NCBI GenBank assembly: GCA_039029275.1
Contig: JBCCGL010000003.1
Coordinates: 1 to 64,000, forward strand
DNA length: 64,000 bases
DNA from: JBCCGL01 sp039029275
Lineage (GTDB): Bacteria > Pseudomonadota > Gammaproteobacteria > JBCCGL01
Reading direction: 5' to 3'
Shown: piece by piece, positions 35,776 through 44,310 of the stretch
Numbering within the stretch: the stretch's first letter is position 1
Layout: each line of letters opens with the position of its first letter
Program-made: the position numbers and the translations under genes
The notes under the pieces: generated by a model
What the model was told of the DNA's origin: nothing
Database searches by the model: none
The model's input: the letters and a program-made list of their open reading frames with translations, nothing else

Positions 35776-36552
35776 ATGAAGTTGAAAGGAAAAATTGCGG
35801 TCATCACCGGTGCTGCGCAGGGTATCGGTCGAGCGTGCGCGGAGCGGCTGCTGGAAGACGGCGCGCGAGTGGTTGTGTCGGATATCAATCTGCAGCAACT
35901 CGAAAAGACTGCAAACGACATTGGTTCATCTGATGATATTTTGGTCGTCCGGACCGACGTGTCGCGAGTCGACGAAGTGAATGGGTTAATCGACACTGCG
36001 GTGGAGCACTTTGGACGCGTTGATATCATGATCAACAACGCGGGTATTGCGCACGTGATGGACTGGTTGGATGTCACCGAGGAGCTTTACGATCAGGTTT
36101 TGAATGTGAATCTGAAGGGCGCCTTTTTTGGCACACAGGCGGCAGCGCGTGCGATGATCGAAAAAGGTGAAGGAGGAGTCATTATCAATATCTCGTCGAT
36201 CAATTCCGGGCTGGCCAATCCAAGCGTTGCAACCTACGCCATTTCAAAAGGTGGTATGAATCAGGTTACGAGCACTGCTGCTGTAGCGTTTGCTCCGCAC
36301 GGAATTCGTGTTGTCGGCGTTGGGCCTGGGACTATCATGACCGAAATGATCAGAGGTGCTTTTATTTCCGATGCGGGTAACCGTGCAATTCTTTCTCGAA
36401 CACCGCTTGGGCGCTACGGGGAGCCATCGGAGATTGCATCTGTGGTTTCGTTTCTGGCCAGTGACGATGCCTCCTACTTTACCGGGGAAACAATCTATCC
36501 CGACGGCGGGCGACGGGTTTTGAACTACACCGTCCCAGTGCAGGAAGAATAA
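35776..36552 (+). CDS. Short-chain dehydrogenase/reductase (SDR)
   Basis: A 258-residue classical SDR with the nucleotide motif TGAAQGIGRACAERL, the NNAG motif and the active site Ser...Tyr-x3-Lys (INISSIN; YAISKGG). The substrate would be a hydroxy acid, alcohol or ketone of the pathway. It sits 94 bases after the aldehyde dehydrogenase, a gap holding only a 26-codon frame of no evident meaning, and 5 bases before pxpA. Specificity cannot be inferred. Confidence 0.88.
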   Translation: MKLKGKIAVITGAAQGIGRACAERLLEDGARVVVSDINLQQLEKTANDIGSSDDILVVRTDVSRVDEVNGLIDTAVEHFGRVDIMINNAGIAHVMDWLDVTEELYDQVLNVNLKGAFFGTQAAARAMIEKGEGGVIINISSINSGLANPSVATYAISKGGMNQVTSTAAVAFAPHGIRVVGVGPGTIMTEMIRGAFISDAGNRAILSRTPLGRYGEPSEIASVVSFLASDDASYFTGETIYPDGGRRVLNYTVPVQEE

Positions 36553-36557
36553 AGTTC

Positions 36558-37316
36558 GTGCGCATTGATCTCAATTCTGATTTGGGGGAGGGCTACGGTC
36601 CCTGGTCGATGGGCGATGACGCCAGTATTTTATCTGTTGTCACCAGCGCCAATATTGCCTGTGGGGGCCACGCCAGTGACCCTGAAACGATGTACAAAAC
36701 ACTCTGCCTTGCCGCAGAGCGCGACGTAACGGTAGGTGCGCACCCCGGTTATGCAGACCGCGAGGGTTTTGGTCGGCGGGTGATTCCAATGTCAACTGAC
36801 GAAATCGGACGAATGATCGCATCGCAAATTGGCGCTTTGTCGGCGCTGGCAGCTATGGCCGGTACAAGTGTCCGCTACGTCAAGCCGCATGGTGCACTGG
36901 GTAACCTGGCTGCGGCCGACCGGACAGTGGCCGATGCCATCGTAAAAGCGACGAAACAGATTGATCCAGCGCTTTCCATTCTTGCGATTTCAGGCACGGA
37001 GATCGAGCATGCAGCAAGGAGGCACGATGTTGCGGTATTTTCGGAAATGTTTGCCGATCGGGCCTATCTTCCAAACGGGAACCTGGTGCCTCGTTCACAA
37101 GCGGGAGCCGTGCTCCACGATGCAACGCAAGCGTCACAACGTCTGCTGGCATTTCTGGATAGCGGCAAGATGCCGACAGTAGGGGGCGAGCCCATTGCGC
37201 TCAAGGCGGAGTCAATTTGCGTGCACGGCGACACGCAAGGGGCGTTGGATATGGCGAAGGAAATTCGCGAACAGTTGACGGCTTCGGGTGTTGATATTCG
37301 ACCGTTCATAACTTGA
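36558..37316 (+). CDS. pxpA: 5-oxoprolinase subunit A (LamB/YcsF family)
   Basis: PxpA, with PxpB and PxpC, hydrolyses 5-oxoproline (pyroglutamate) to glutamate using ATP in bacteria lacking the large eukaryotic-type enzyme. The 252-residue product starts at GTG 36558 with the hallmark MRIDLNSDLGEGYGPW and contains SANIACGGHASDP and YVKPHGAL. It is followed directly by pxpB and pxpC. In this operon the trio might act on pyroglutamate or on a related lactam. Confidence 0.9.
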   Translation: MRIDLNSDLGEGYGPWSMGDDASILSVVTSANIACGGHASDPETMYKTLCLAAERDVTVGAHPGYADREGFGRRVIPMSTDEIGRMIASQIGALSALAAMAGTSVRYVKPHGALGNLAAADRTVADAIVKATKQIDPALSILAISGTEIEHAARRHDVAVFSEMFADRAYLPNGNLVPRSQAGAVLHDATQASQRLLAFLDSGKMPTVGGEPIALKAESICVHGDTQGALDMAKEIREQLTASGVDIRPFIT

Positions 37317-38008
37317 TGAACGCAAATGATGATATTTTTACCGCAGTCGCTGATCACGCATTGCTGGTAAAACTTGGCACCGAAATCAGCGATGCTACCA
37401 GCGCCAGAGTAATGGCTGCAGATAAGTCCATTGCGAACGACCCTCCCGCGGGTCTGCTCGAGGTTGTTCCAGCCTTCGTCAACCTGCTGATTGAGTTTGA
37501 CCCGAATGTTACCGATCACGAGACGATCGCGGAAGCGATTACGCCGTTGCTGGCGTTTTCGGGTGAAGAAACCTTAACTGGGGAAAACCACCAGGTAGAA
37601 GTCTGTTACGACATCGATCTCGGACCCGATCTCGTCTCTGTTGCGAATGCCAGCGGTCTTTCGGTTGATGACGTAATCGAATCGCACCTGAACGGCAACT
37701 ACACGGTGGGGATGTACGGTTTCGCGCCAGGTTATGCCTACCTCGCTGGGGTGCCGCCCGAAATTCAGCAGCCTCGCAAGTCCGCTGCGCTGCGGGACAT
37801 TCCGGCAGGTAGTGTTTTAATCGCAGGCCCTCAGTGTTTAGTGACGACACTTGATATGCCAACGGGCTGGTGGATCATTGGGAGGTCGCCTACACAAATT
37901 TTGCGAAACGACGAATCGCAACCGTTTCTTTTCAATATCGGTGACTCCGTTGAGTTTCGACAAATCGACCGTGACCGCTTCGACCGTGGTGGCAAAGTGC
38001 AGGACTGA
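37316..38008 (+). CDS. pxpB: 5-oxoprolinase subunit B (KipI family)
   Basis: A 230-residue protein of the KipI/allophanate-hydrolase subunit 1 family, with the conserved GMYGFAPGYAYLAGVPPEIQ and SVLIAGPQCLVTTLDMPTGW segments. ATG 37316 overlaps the pxpA stop by one base; the TTG one codon earlier is not needed. Homologues were first known as the KinA inhibitor KipI of Bacillus, but next to pxpA and pxpC the 5-oxoprolinase role is the better call. Confidence 0.9.
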   Translation: MNANDDIFTAVADHALLVKLGTEISDATSARVMAADKSIANDPPAGLLEVVPAFVNLLIEFDPNVTDHETIAEAITPLLAFSGEETLTGENHQVEVCYDIDLGPDLVSVANASGLSVDDVIESHLNGNYTVGMYGFAPGYAYLAGVPPEIQQPRKSAALRDIPAGSVLIAGPQCLVTTLDMPTGWWIIGRSPTQILRNDESQPFLFNIGDSVEFRQIDRDRFDRGGKVQD

Positions 38009-38010
38009 AC

Positions 38011-39018
38011 ATGCACGCTCGACTTCGCATTAAATTCGCAGGGCCGCTGGTTTCAATTCAGGATGGAGGTCGGTTTGGCTATCTTCGTTTTGGCGTGCCT
38101 GCATCGGGTCCGATGGACCGGCTGTCACACGCCGCTGCAAATGCGGCACTCGGCCGAGATAGCAACCAATCTTCAATCGAAATTTCAATGGGCGGATTGG
38201 TTCTCGAGTGCACGGAGGGCCGCGTAACCTGCGCCGTCACGGGCGGTGATTTTGGTGTCGAGCTTGCCGGAGGCAAACACACATCCTGGTCGATACACAA
38301 TCTGGAAGAGGGAGACACTTTAGCTGTCAAGCCAGGCGAGTGGGGTAGTTGGGCGTATCTGTCATTTGCCGGAGATATCAGCGCCCGACAGTGGCTTAAT
38401 CATTCCGCGACGCACTCAACGTCAGGATTTGGGGGAGGTCTGCTGACCAAAAATCAAGATCTTCTCGTGGACAATGCCAGTTTACTTCATGACCGGGGTG
38501 GAAACATTCATCGCCCAGAATTTGCGCACACTTCTGACCGCGTTAGAGTGGTACTTGGTCCGCAGGACAGGTACTTTCTTCGCGAATCAATTGATCAGTT
38601 CCTTGGTGCGCGCTACACGCTCGACGCCGCATACGATCGCATGGGAGCAAGGCTTAAAGGTCCGGCGCTGTTGCCGGAGAATGCCCTATCGATTCCCTCC
38701 GAACCTATCGTTCGCGGGTCCGTTCAAGTGTCGGGAGACGGCACGCCAACGGTGTTGCTGGCAGACCATCAAACAACCGGCGGATATCCAAAAATTGCAA
38801 CACTGATATCACCTGATGTCGATTTGTTTGCGCAGCTTCGTTCTGGAGAAACCGTTGGGTTTGAAGCCATTTCTTCAAAAAAATCGGTGCAGATCGTTCG
38901 CCAGTATCACGAAGATCGTTCTCAGTACCTTGACTCTATTGCGAGTCCAATCGGCACAATGGAACAGAGATTGATGCGCAATAACTTGATCAGTGGTGTG
39001 ATACGAGATGCCCCCTGA
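38011..39018 (+). CDS. pxpC: 5-oxoprolinase subunit C (KipA family)
   Basis: A 335-residue protein of the KipA/allophanate-hydrolase subunit 2 family. Signature segments are ISIQDGGRFGYLRFGVPASG near the start, VRVVLGPQDRYF in the middle and LADHQTTGGYPKIA near the end. It begins two bases after pxpB and completes the pxpABC set. Length is normal. Confidence 0.9.
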   Translation: MHARLRIKFAGPLVSIQDGGRFGYLRFGVPASGPMDRLSHAAANAALGRDSNQSSIEISMGGLVLECTEGRVTCAVTGGDFGVELAGGKHTSWSIHNLEEGDTLAVKPGEWGSWAYLSFAGDISARQWLNHSATHSTSGFGGGLLTKNQDLLVDNASLLHDRGGNIHRPEFAHTSDRVRVVLGPQDRYFLRESIDQFLGARYTLDAAYDRMGARLKGPALLPENALSIPSEPIVRGSVQVSGDGTPTVLLADHQTTGGYPKIATLISPDVDLFAQLRSGETVGFEAISSKKSVQIVRQYHEDRSQYLDSIASPIGTMEQRLMRNNLISGVIRDAP

Positions 39019-39138
39019 ATATTGAGGTGAGAATTCAACCTTAAGGGAAGAATCTGGATGATTCATCGAAATTAAACTTCGAGAAGAACAAGGTGGGACT
39101 TATAGAGATGCCCGTTTTAACCGAAAATTAAACTCAGA

Positions 39139-39459
39139 ATGATTATTCGATCGTGGAGGGCAGTCGCTGGTAGCGACGAGGTCCTTGAAAAATATGCGAG
39201 TCATTTGAAGCGCACAACGTTTGTCGAAATGGCCGAGTTATCCGGCCATCTGGGAGCAATCCTGACCGAAAAGTTTAACGGCATCGAAAACGAATTGATC
39301 GTATACAGCTTCTGGCAAGATCTCGAATCAGCTTCTCACTTTGAGAAAGGCGAATTTGATGACGCTGTTGTAAAGCCGAGCACACAAGAACTACTGAAAT
39401 CATTCGACCTGAAAGTGGAATATTTTGAATCTCGGGTGGCGACGGGTATTTTCGAATAG
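39139..39459 (+). CDS. Small antibiotic-biosynthesis-monooxygenase-like (ABM) protein
   Basis: A 106-residue protein with the pattern of the ABM dimeric alpha/beta-barrel fold: a first strand MIIRSWRAVAG, a helix containing EKYASHLKRT, a strand ELIVYSFWQDLESASHF and a second helix. Such proteins range from cofactor-free monooxygenases and heme-degrading enzymes to proteins of unknown role, so no reaction is assigned. It lies 120 bases after pxpC on the same strand and may be the last gene of that operon. Confidence 0.6.
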   Translation: MIIRSWRAVAGSDEVLEKYASHLKRTTFVEMAELSGHLGAILTEKFNGIENELIVYSFWQDLESASHFEKGEFDDAVVKPSTQELLKSFDLKVEYFESRVATGIFE

Positions 39460-40252
39460 ATGGATAGATAAAATTCCTGATTCCAAGACACTGACGCGCG
39501 TCAGTGAATCAAACAATTTGACTGCAACTGGATTGTCTACGCGATGTGTCCTGGGTTGACTCCAAGCGGTTGGCAACCAGTTTCCCGCGGTGGAGTCGTA
39601 GTGCTCAGGCTTCGCAATGAATAAAGACTTGCAGTATCTACCGCGAGACGATGAGCGAGACATTCATTGGAGTGATGTTGGCAAACCAAACTTGAGGTTT
39701 AACGCTGGCGGATTCCGTGCTCACTTACGGCTTGATTAACGGCACGTCATTTGGACGCGACGCCTGCCATATTGTTGAAACAATATCGGGCAGTGCTCTC
39801 TGTCCAGTATCGTCTCTGCATGTCGTTTCATCAGCTTCCAGTTTTCTTTTTCCGGATGATCAAGTCAATTAGCATCCGACAACTTCACTTCAACGTACTT
39901 GGATGGTGATGTGTATTAACTGGCATTTGACATCCGTGTTTACGGCAGAAATCGGCAGCGGGGTGCCTGTTTCAGCTTCCTGCAATATCGCGAAGATCCG
40001 TTTTACGCGGGAGCTTAAAGGTGTCATAGGAGTTTCTTCTGTTACACCGGTTTAAGAAAATCTTCTGACATCTTTATTGGCCGAATCTACGCGAAGACAG
40101 CAACCGTGAGTAACAACGGCTGACAATCTTTCGTGTGCTCGGGGCAACTTAGACATGCTATGTGAAGTTACTCGATGGGAGAAAAGAAAAATAGTTAACT
40201 CAATGACTCAAGTGTAGCAATTTGCAACAGAAACCGAATTTAGCACAAATAC
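39460..40252. other. Gene-poor stretch containing a decayed insertion sequence
   Basis: No intact gene is present in these 793 bases. The part from about 39600 to 40027, read on the minus strand, is the remnant of an IS3-family transposase (separate entry). The remainder (39460-39600 and 40028-40252) shows no recognisable content. Confidence 0.6.
39600..40027 (-). pseudogene. Decayed IS3-family transposase (orfA and start of orfB)
   Basis: Reading the minus strand from ATG 40027 gives RIFAILQEAETGTPLP, then in another frame FCRKHG, then SKYVEVKLSDA and HPEKENWKLMKRHAETILD. These follow the order of IS3-family OrfA (EQIIxILxEAExG, CRKHG, SKYGGMEVSDA, LExENxxLKxLxAExxLD). The copy needs at least two frame changes and has in-frame stops. 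Further on, about 39730-39640, SEHGIRQR-stop-TSSLVCQHHS resembles the OrfB start (SEHGxSQRRACRLVGQHRS). No terminal inverted repeats were found, and the rest of orfB is gone. Confidence 0.6.
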
Positions 40253-41560
40253 TCAGCAATTTGAGTCACGTACCGCATAACCACTTTTCAAGAGGAAGAA
40301 AAGTTTAAAAGCGAAAAAAGTGGATAATCCTAGAGCTGGAATCGTGATTACTGTGATAGCACTTAGTAAATTGTTCTGAAATAAAAGTTCCGAAAAAATT
40401 CCCGATAGTAGAGGGCCTAATGCTGAAAAGATTGAAACAAGAAAACTCCAAATTGCGAAGCTGCGGGCCCTTAACGCAGCGGGCACAATGTCCTGCAACA
40501 TGGTCGGCACTAACGCGTTCGCTGTCGCAGTCAGAAACAAAAATGCACCAATGATAATAAACGCGTGATCGACATTAGCGGTGCTATTTAATGCAATTGA
40601 CACGGGAATTGCCGTTATTGCTCCAAACGCGATAATGACCGGGCGAGATCCTTGGTGTAAGAAGCGTTCAAACATCCTGTCCAGTACTCCGGCGGCGGGT
40701 AAACTTCCTGCGCTAACGAGTAATAATATTATCCCCATGGCCTGACCTATGCTGGTTATGTCCGCTTCAAACCGCCGTTCCAATGCTGGTACGATAAGTT
40801 GATTGAGTGCTTGCACTGCAACCAGCAAACAACCGGCCGCGCCCATGAACAATGACATAAGCTTCCAACGTTGCCGCAGAAAATGAGAAATAGAATTCTT
40901 CGATAACTGGTCGACAAGTCCTGGATATCTTGGGGGATCCAGAGTCAACATACCGAGTACTAACAATGGCAGGCTAAATATTGAAAGCAATAAAAATCCC
41001 TTGCGCCATGGATCAATTGAGAAGGGCAACATGACTTCGGCTGTTTCAATAATTGCACCACCGAAATAATAGCCCGCACTTGCACCGGCAGCCATGATGG
41101 CCGCAAATCCAAGATTAGCGAGCACTCTGTCACGATTCGGCGCGAGGTCCGGAATCATTGAATAAACGAGAGGAACCATCGCAAACTCCAAGATGCCAGC
41201 CGAAGACCGACCAAGGAAAAACAATATAAAATTGGGAGCAAGCGCACTTAAGACCATCATAGAGGTCGATGCGAACATTAATGAGATAAGGATGCGTTTG
41301 CGCGAAAACTTGTCTACTAGACGTGACAATGGTATTGCGAGCAAACTAGCAAAGAAAAACCCCGCAAGCCCCTGAATCGCTCCAAGTGCTGCGTCCCCTA
41401 CCTTAAAAGTACTTTGTATCGCAGATAACGACAGGCTCTGGATACCTTGATCACTCAACTGAAGGCCTGCTGACAAGCCCATAATAACGATCGTGAATAT
41501 GGCCCTTGGTGTCCAGTTCTCTGGTGTCAAACCTCGAGAAAGTGTTTCATCGTGTGTCAA
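40253..41560 (-). CDS. Major facilitator superfamily transporter
   Basis: A 435-residue membrane protein with about 12 hydrophobic segments and the MFS loop 2-3 motif PLSRLVDKFSRKRIL. The start is TTG 41560, preceded by GAGAGG about 8 bases upstream; no ATG lies before the first membrane helix. It is 256 bases downstream of the TonB receptor on the same strand, with a terminator between. Inner-membrane siderophore importers (RhtX, FptX) and siderophore exporters are both MFS proteins, so a role with the neighbouring receptor is plausible but the direction is unknown. Confidence 0.85.
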   Translation of the reverse strand: MTHDETLSRGLTPENWTPRAIFTIVIMGLSAGLQLSDQGIQSLSLSAIQSTFKVGDAALGAIQGLAGFFFASLLAIPLSRLVDKFSRKRILISLMFASTSMMVLSALAPNFILFFLGRSSAGILEFAMVPLVYSMIPDLAPNRDRVLANLGFAAIMAAGASAGYYFGGAIIETAEVMLPFSIDPWRKGFLLLSIFSLPLLVLGMLTLDPPRYPGLVDQLSKNSISHFLRQRWKLMSLFMGAAGCLLVAVQALNQLIVPALERRFEADITSIGQAMGIILLLVSAGSLPAAGVLDRMFERFLHQGSRPVIIAFGAITAIPVSIALNSTANVDHAFIIIGAFLFLTATANALVPTMLQDIVPAALRARSFAIWSFLVSIFSALGPLLSGIFSELLFQNNLLSAITVITIPALGLSTFFAFKLFFLLKSGYAVRDSNC

Positions 41561-41770
41561 TCAGCGGCCTCTCATACAGGTACAGATGAAAGTCTGATTG
41601 AAATGCATCAGGCTGCGTAAATAAATGAAAAATTTTGATGAGTTTTTGATATCAATATTGCTTCGTCAGTTTTAAGTTCCGAAGGATTTAGGCGCTAATC
41701 TCAAAGTTTTTCAGCCTAAAACCCATAAGTTACCTGCACTGAAGAAGTTGTATTGATTATGAGAGTAAAG

Positions 41771-41799
41771 ATTCCCCTCCGACCAACTCGGAGGGGAAT
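41771..41799 (-). terminator. Strong hairpin after TonB receptor gene
   Basis: A perfect 12-bp inverted repeat, ATTCCCCTCCGA / TCGGAGGGGAAT, with a 5-base loop lies 18 bases past the receptor stop. In the transcription direction it is followed by CTTTACTCT, an imperfect T tract. It probably ends the receptor transcript and may also limit read-through into the MFS gene. Confidence 0.75.
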
Positions 41800-41816
41800 G
41801 CTTAGTTAAAAAACTA

Positions 41817-43901
41817 TTACCAGCGGTATTTTGTGCTCAATATAATTGAGCGAGATTCACCGTAGTAGCACCAGTAATCGCAACCTGATATGTACTCTTC
41901 ATCGAGCAAATTGTTGACGTTGAGCTGTGCGCCCCATTGTTCGTTAATATCGTAACTAATCATCGCATCAAGCAATGAGGTACTGGGTACAGTTCGGTCG
42001 CTGCTCGCAGGGTTGTCTTTTGACTCTCCAATGTAACGAACTCCTGCGCCGACCATTAGTCCTTCAACGCCTGCAAACGAAGCATCGTAGTCCACCCACG
42101 CCGTAACGGTTTGTTCGGGGATCAGCCCCGCCTGTTTCTTACCTTGATCGCCTGTATCATCAGTTTCTGCATCAACGTAGGCGTATGCAGCGGACAACTT
42201 TACACTTTCGCTAACTTGTCCGACAAACTCCAGTTCTATACCTGTTGATGTTTCTTCACCGGTTTGCGTTGCAATGAAAGTATTTGGATCAGTTACCAGT
42301 GCATTCTTTTCAGTGATATCAAACCATGCCAAGTTTATGTAACCATCTAAGGTTTCAGGCTCATATTTGATACCAATTTCAAGCTGCTCTCCGTCGAGGG
42401 GTTTGTACAATTCTCCGGTTGCAAAATCGATAGTACTGAACACTTCGAACGACTCAGAATAGCTAATGTAAGGAGAAAGACCGTTGTCGGCTAAGTAAAT
42501 AAACCCTGCGTTCAGAGATACCTCGTCATCGTCACGCGACTGATCTTGAGCTGCTATAACGCTAATGTTTTCCGTCTTAACCTTGTCAAATCGCGCACCT
42601 GCAAGAGCGATCCACTTTTCATCAATCTCAATTTGATACTGGGAATAAACACTTGATTGAGATTTTTTGATTTCGCGATCAATGTTATTGGCAGGATCGA
42701 GGGGTGTGAAGTTGCCGTACACAGGATCAGCAACATTAATGGTGCCGAAGGCGAAATTGTCCTGCTCTTCTCCATCAGTTTCATGCTGTTGCAAATCAGC
42801 ACCAAATAACAGTGTGTGCTTTGAGCCGCTGCTTTCCCATTTGCCGACTACATGGTTGTCAAATGTTATGCTTTGATTTTCGCCATCACGGAAAACCACA
42901 CCGCGGAATAAATCTGAAGCTGATGGGTCGTCGTTGAAGAACGCGTAAACGCTACGTAATAGCAACTCGTTTTGGCCGTAATTCAGGTTTTGCGAAAAGC
43001 GCCAAACATCGTTTAAAGTGTGGTCGAGCTGATAGCCTACGGAAATTTGAGTTCGCTCGTAGACGTCATAGTCAGGTTCACCATAGTTGGTTGATGGATC
43101 GATCTCACCGAAGTCAGAATCTATCAATGTGCCCGCCGCTGGAAAGAATCCATTGGTTGGGATACCGTCATCTTCAAGAACGGTTGCCAGCAGTGTAAGC
43201 GTTGTTTCATCGGAGAAATCGACTTTCAGGCTTGGTGCGAGATAGACTCGATCATTTTCTGTTTGATCCAATTCACCCTCATGTCCCTTTACCAAGCCAA
43301 CCAAGCGATAACTGGTTGAATCACTTTCATTAAGAGCATCTGACGTATCAAATCCAAGTGAAAACAAGCCTTTGTCACCAACTTCAGCTAATACTTCCCC
43401 TTGTGGTTCGTCGGTTGGTTTCTTTTGAACGGCGTTTACGATGCCACCCGGCGCGGATTCACCGAACAGTATTGCGGAAGGGCCTTTAACTACTTCAATT
43501 TGCTGAAGACCGTAGGGTTCGACTAACCAAGTGTAGAAACCATCGCGAAACAATCGACTCCCATCGAGATACGTTGCCGCCTCAAATCCGCGTATCCTAA
43601 TCCAGTCAGTATCGTTATCTGCGCCAAAAGGCTGTGATGTGACACCCGCTGTATATCGCAGGGCCTCATCCAGCTTTTTCGGCGCCATAGCGTCTAGATC
43701 CTCTCGAGTGACAATTGACACAGAGCGCGGAGTGTCTTGTGCCGGGGTCTCGATCTTTAACGCCTCAGCAGAGACCGTAATATTGTCTATGCGCGTTGGC
43801 CCATCATCGGCACCAACAGAAAATGTAACTAACAGCGCCATCGCAATGGAAGCGATACTGCGCAGTTTAGGGAATGCTGTTTCTATAGGAGTGTATTTCA
43901 T
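41817..43901 (-). CDS. TonB-dependent siderophore receptor
   Basis: A 694-residue outer-membrane receptor. It has a signal peptide (about 1-31) and no N-terminal signalling domain; a plug (about 45-160) with TPRSVSIVTREDLDAMAPKK and VVKGPSAILFGESAPGGIVN; and a 22-strand barrel ending in the aromatic STKYRW. It resembles hydroxamate/peptide siderophore receptors of the FhuA/FpvA class. It is transcribed divergently from an oligopeptidase-like gene across a gap with Fur-box-like sequence. Ligand specificity is not predictable. ATG start at 43901. Confidence 0.92.
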   Translation of the reverse strand: MKYTPIETAFPKLRSIASIAMALLVTFSVGADDGPTRIDNITVSAEALKIETPAQDTPRSVSIVTREDLDAMAPKKLDEALRYTAGVTSQPFGADNDTDWIRIRGFEAATYLDGSRLFRDGFYTWLVEPYGLQQIEVVKGPSAILFGESAPGGIVNAVQKKPTDEPQGEVLAEVGDKGLFSLGFDTSDALNESDSTSYRLVGLVKGHEGELDQTENDRVYLAPSLKVDFSDETTLTLLATVLEDDGIPTNGFFPAAGTLIDSDFGEIDPSTNYGEPDYDVYERTQISVGYQLDHTLNDVWRFSQNLNYGQNELLLRSVYAFFNDDPSASDLFRGVVFRDGENQSITFDNHVVGKWESSGSKHTLLFGADLQQHETDGEEQDNFAFGTINVADPVYGNFTPLDPANNIDREIKKSQSSVYSQYQIEIDEKWIALAGARFDKVKTENISVIAAQDQSRDDDEVSLNAGFIYLADNGLSPYISYSESFEVFSTIDFATGELYKPLDGEQLEIGIKYEPETLDGYINLAWFDITEKNALVTDPNTFIATQTGEETSTGIELEFVGQVSESVKLSAAYAYVDAETDDTGDQGKKQAGLIPEQTVTAWVDYDASFAGVEGLMVGAGVRYIGESKDNPASSDRTVPSTSLLDAMISYDINEQWGAQLNVNNLLDEEYISGCDYWCYYGESRSIILSTKYRW

Positions 43902-44310
43902 TGCTTCTGTCTTAACCTCAGGATTTTTAATTCACGCAGCTTGGGTGGATGAGGGCGGCATGAAGATGCCTCTAACATATTGAAACTAAAATAAAAATAG
44001 GCGCCGTCTCGGTAAAGGAATTGCAGGTAAACCGTTACATGTAGCGCTTTTAATACCTGTTCTTAATGAAAACCGTTATTATTCTTATCATGATTAACAT
44101 TAATACCCACATTGCTCATCAAATCATATCGGTTGACTTATTGATTGACACCTCTCGAGCGGGCCAATAATTGACTCTATTGGGCCATTTCTCTAATCAA
44201 ACCAGCCCCTTGGGTTTTATGCGAAGTTAATCTATGCAAAACGTGCAGCTAACTCTTTGGGTAACAGGTTAATGGCTTACAAAATTCAGTAAGAAACGTC
44301 GAGATTAGAA
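43902..44310. other. Divergent intergenic region, receptor / peptidase
   Basis: These 409 bases contain promoters for the receptor and for the peptidase-AraC pair. They are AT-rich and hold no gene. Apart from the Fur-like site listed separately I identified no operator. I checked for a small peptide precursor gene and saw none. Confidence 0.5.
44062..44089. promoter_or_regulatory. Candidate Fur boxes
   Basis: Two overlapping 19-base windows resemble the Fur consensus GATAATGATAATCATTATC: 44062-44080 (13 of 19 matches) and 44071-44089 read on the minus strand (12 of 19). They lie about 160-190 bases before the receptor start. Overlapping Fur sites are common before siderophore receptor genes, but these matches are modest. 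Confidence 0.4.

Noticed and set aside
43902..44310. Searched for a lasso-peptide or other small precursor gene beside the peptidase
   Set aside because: No short frame with a leader-like sequence was seen, and no lasso cyclase or leader peptidase genes are nearby.
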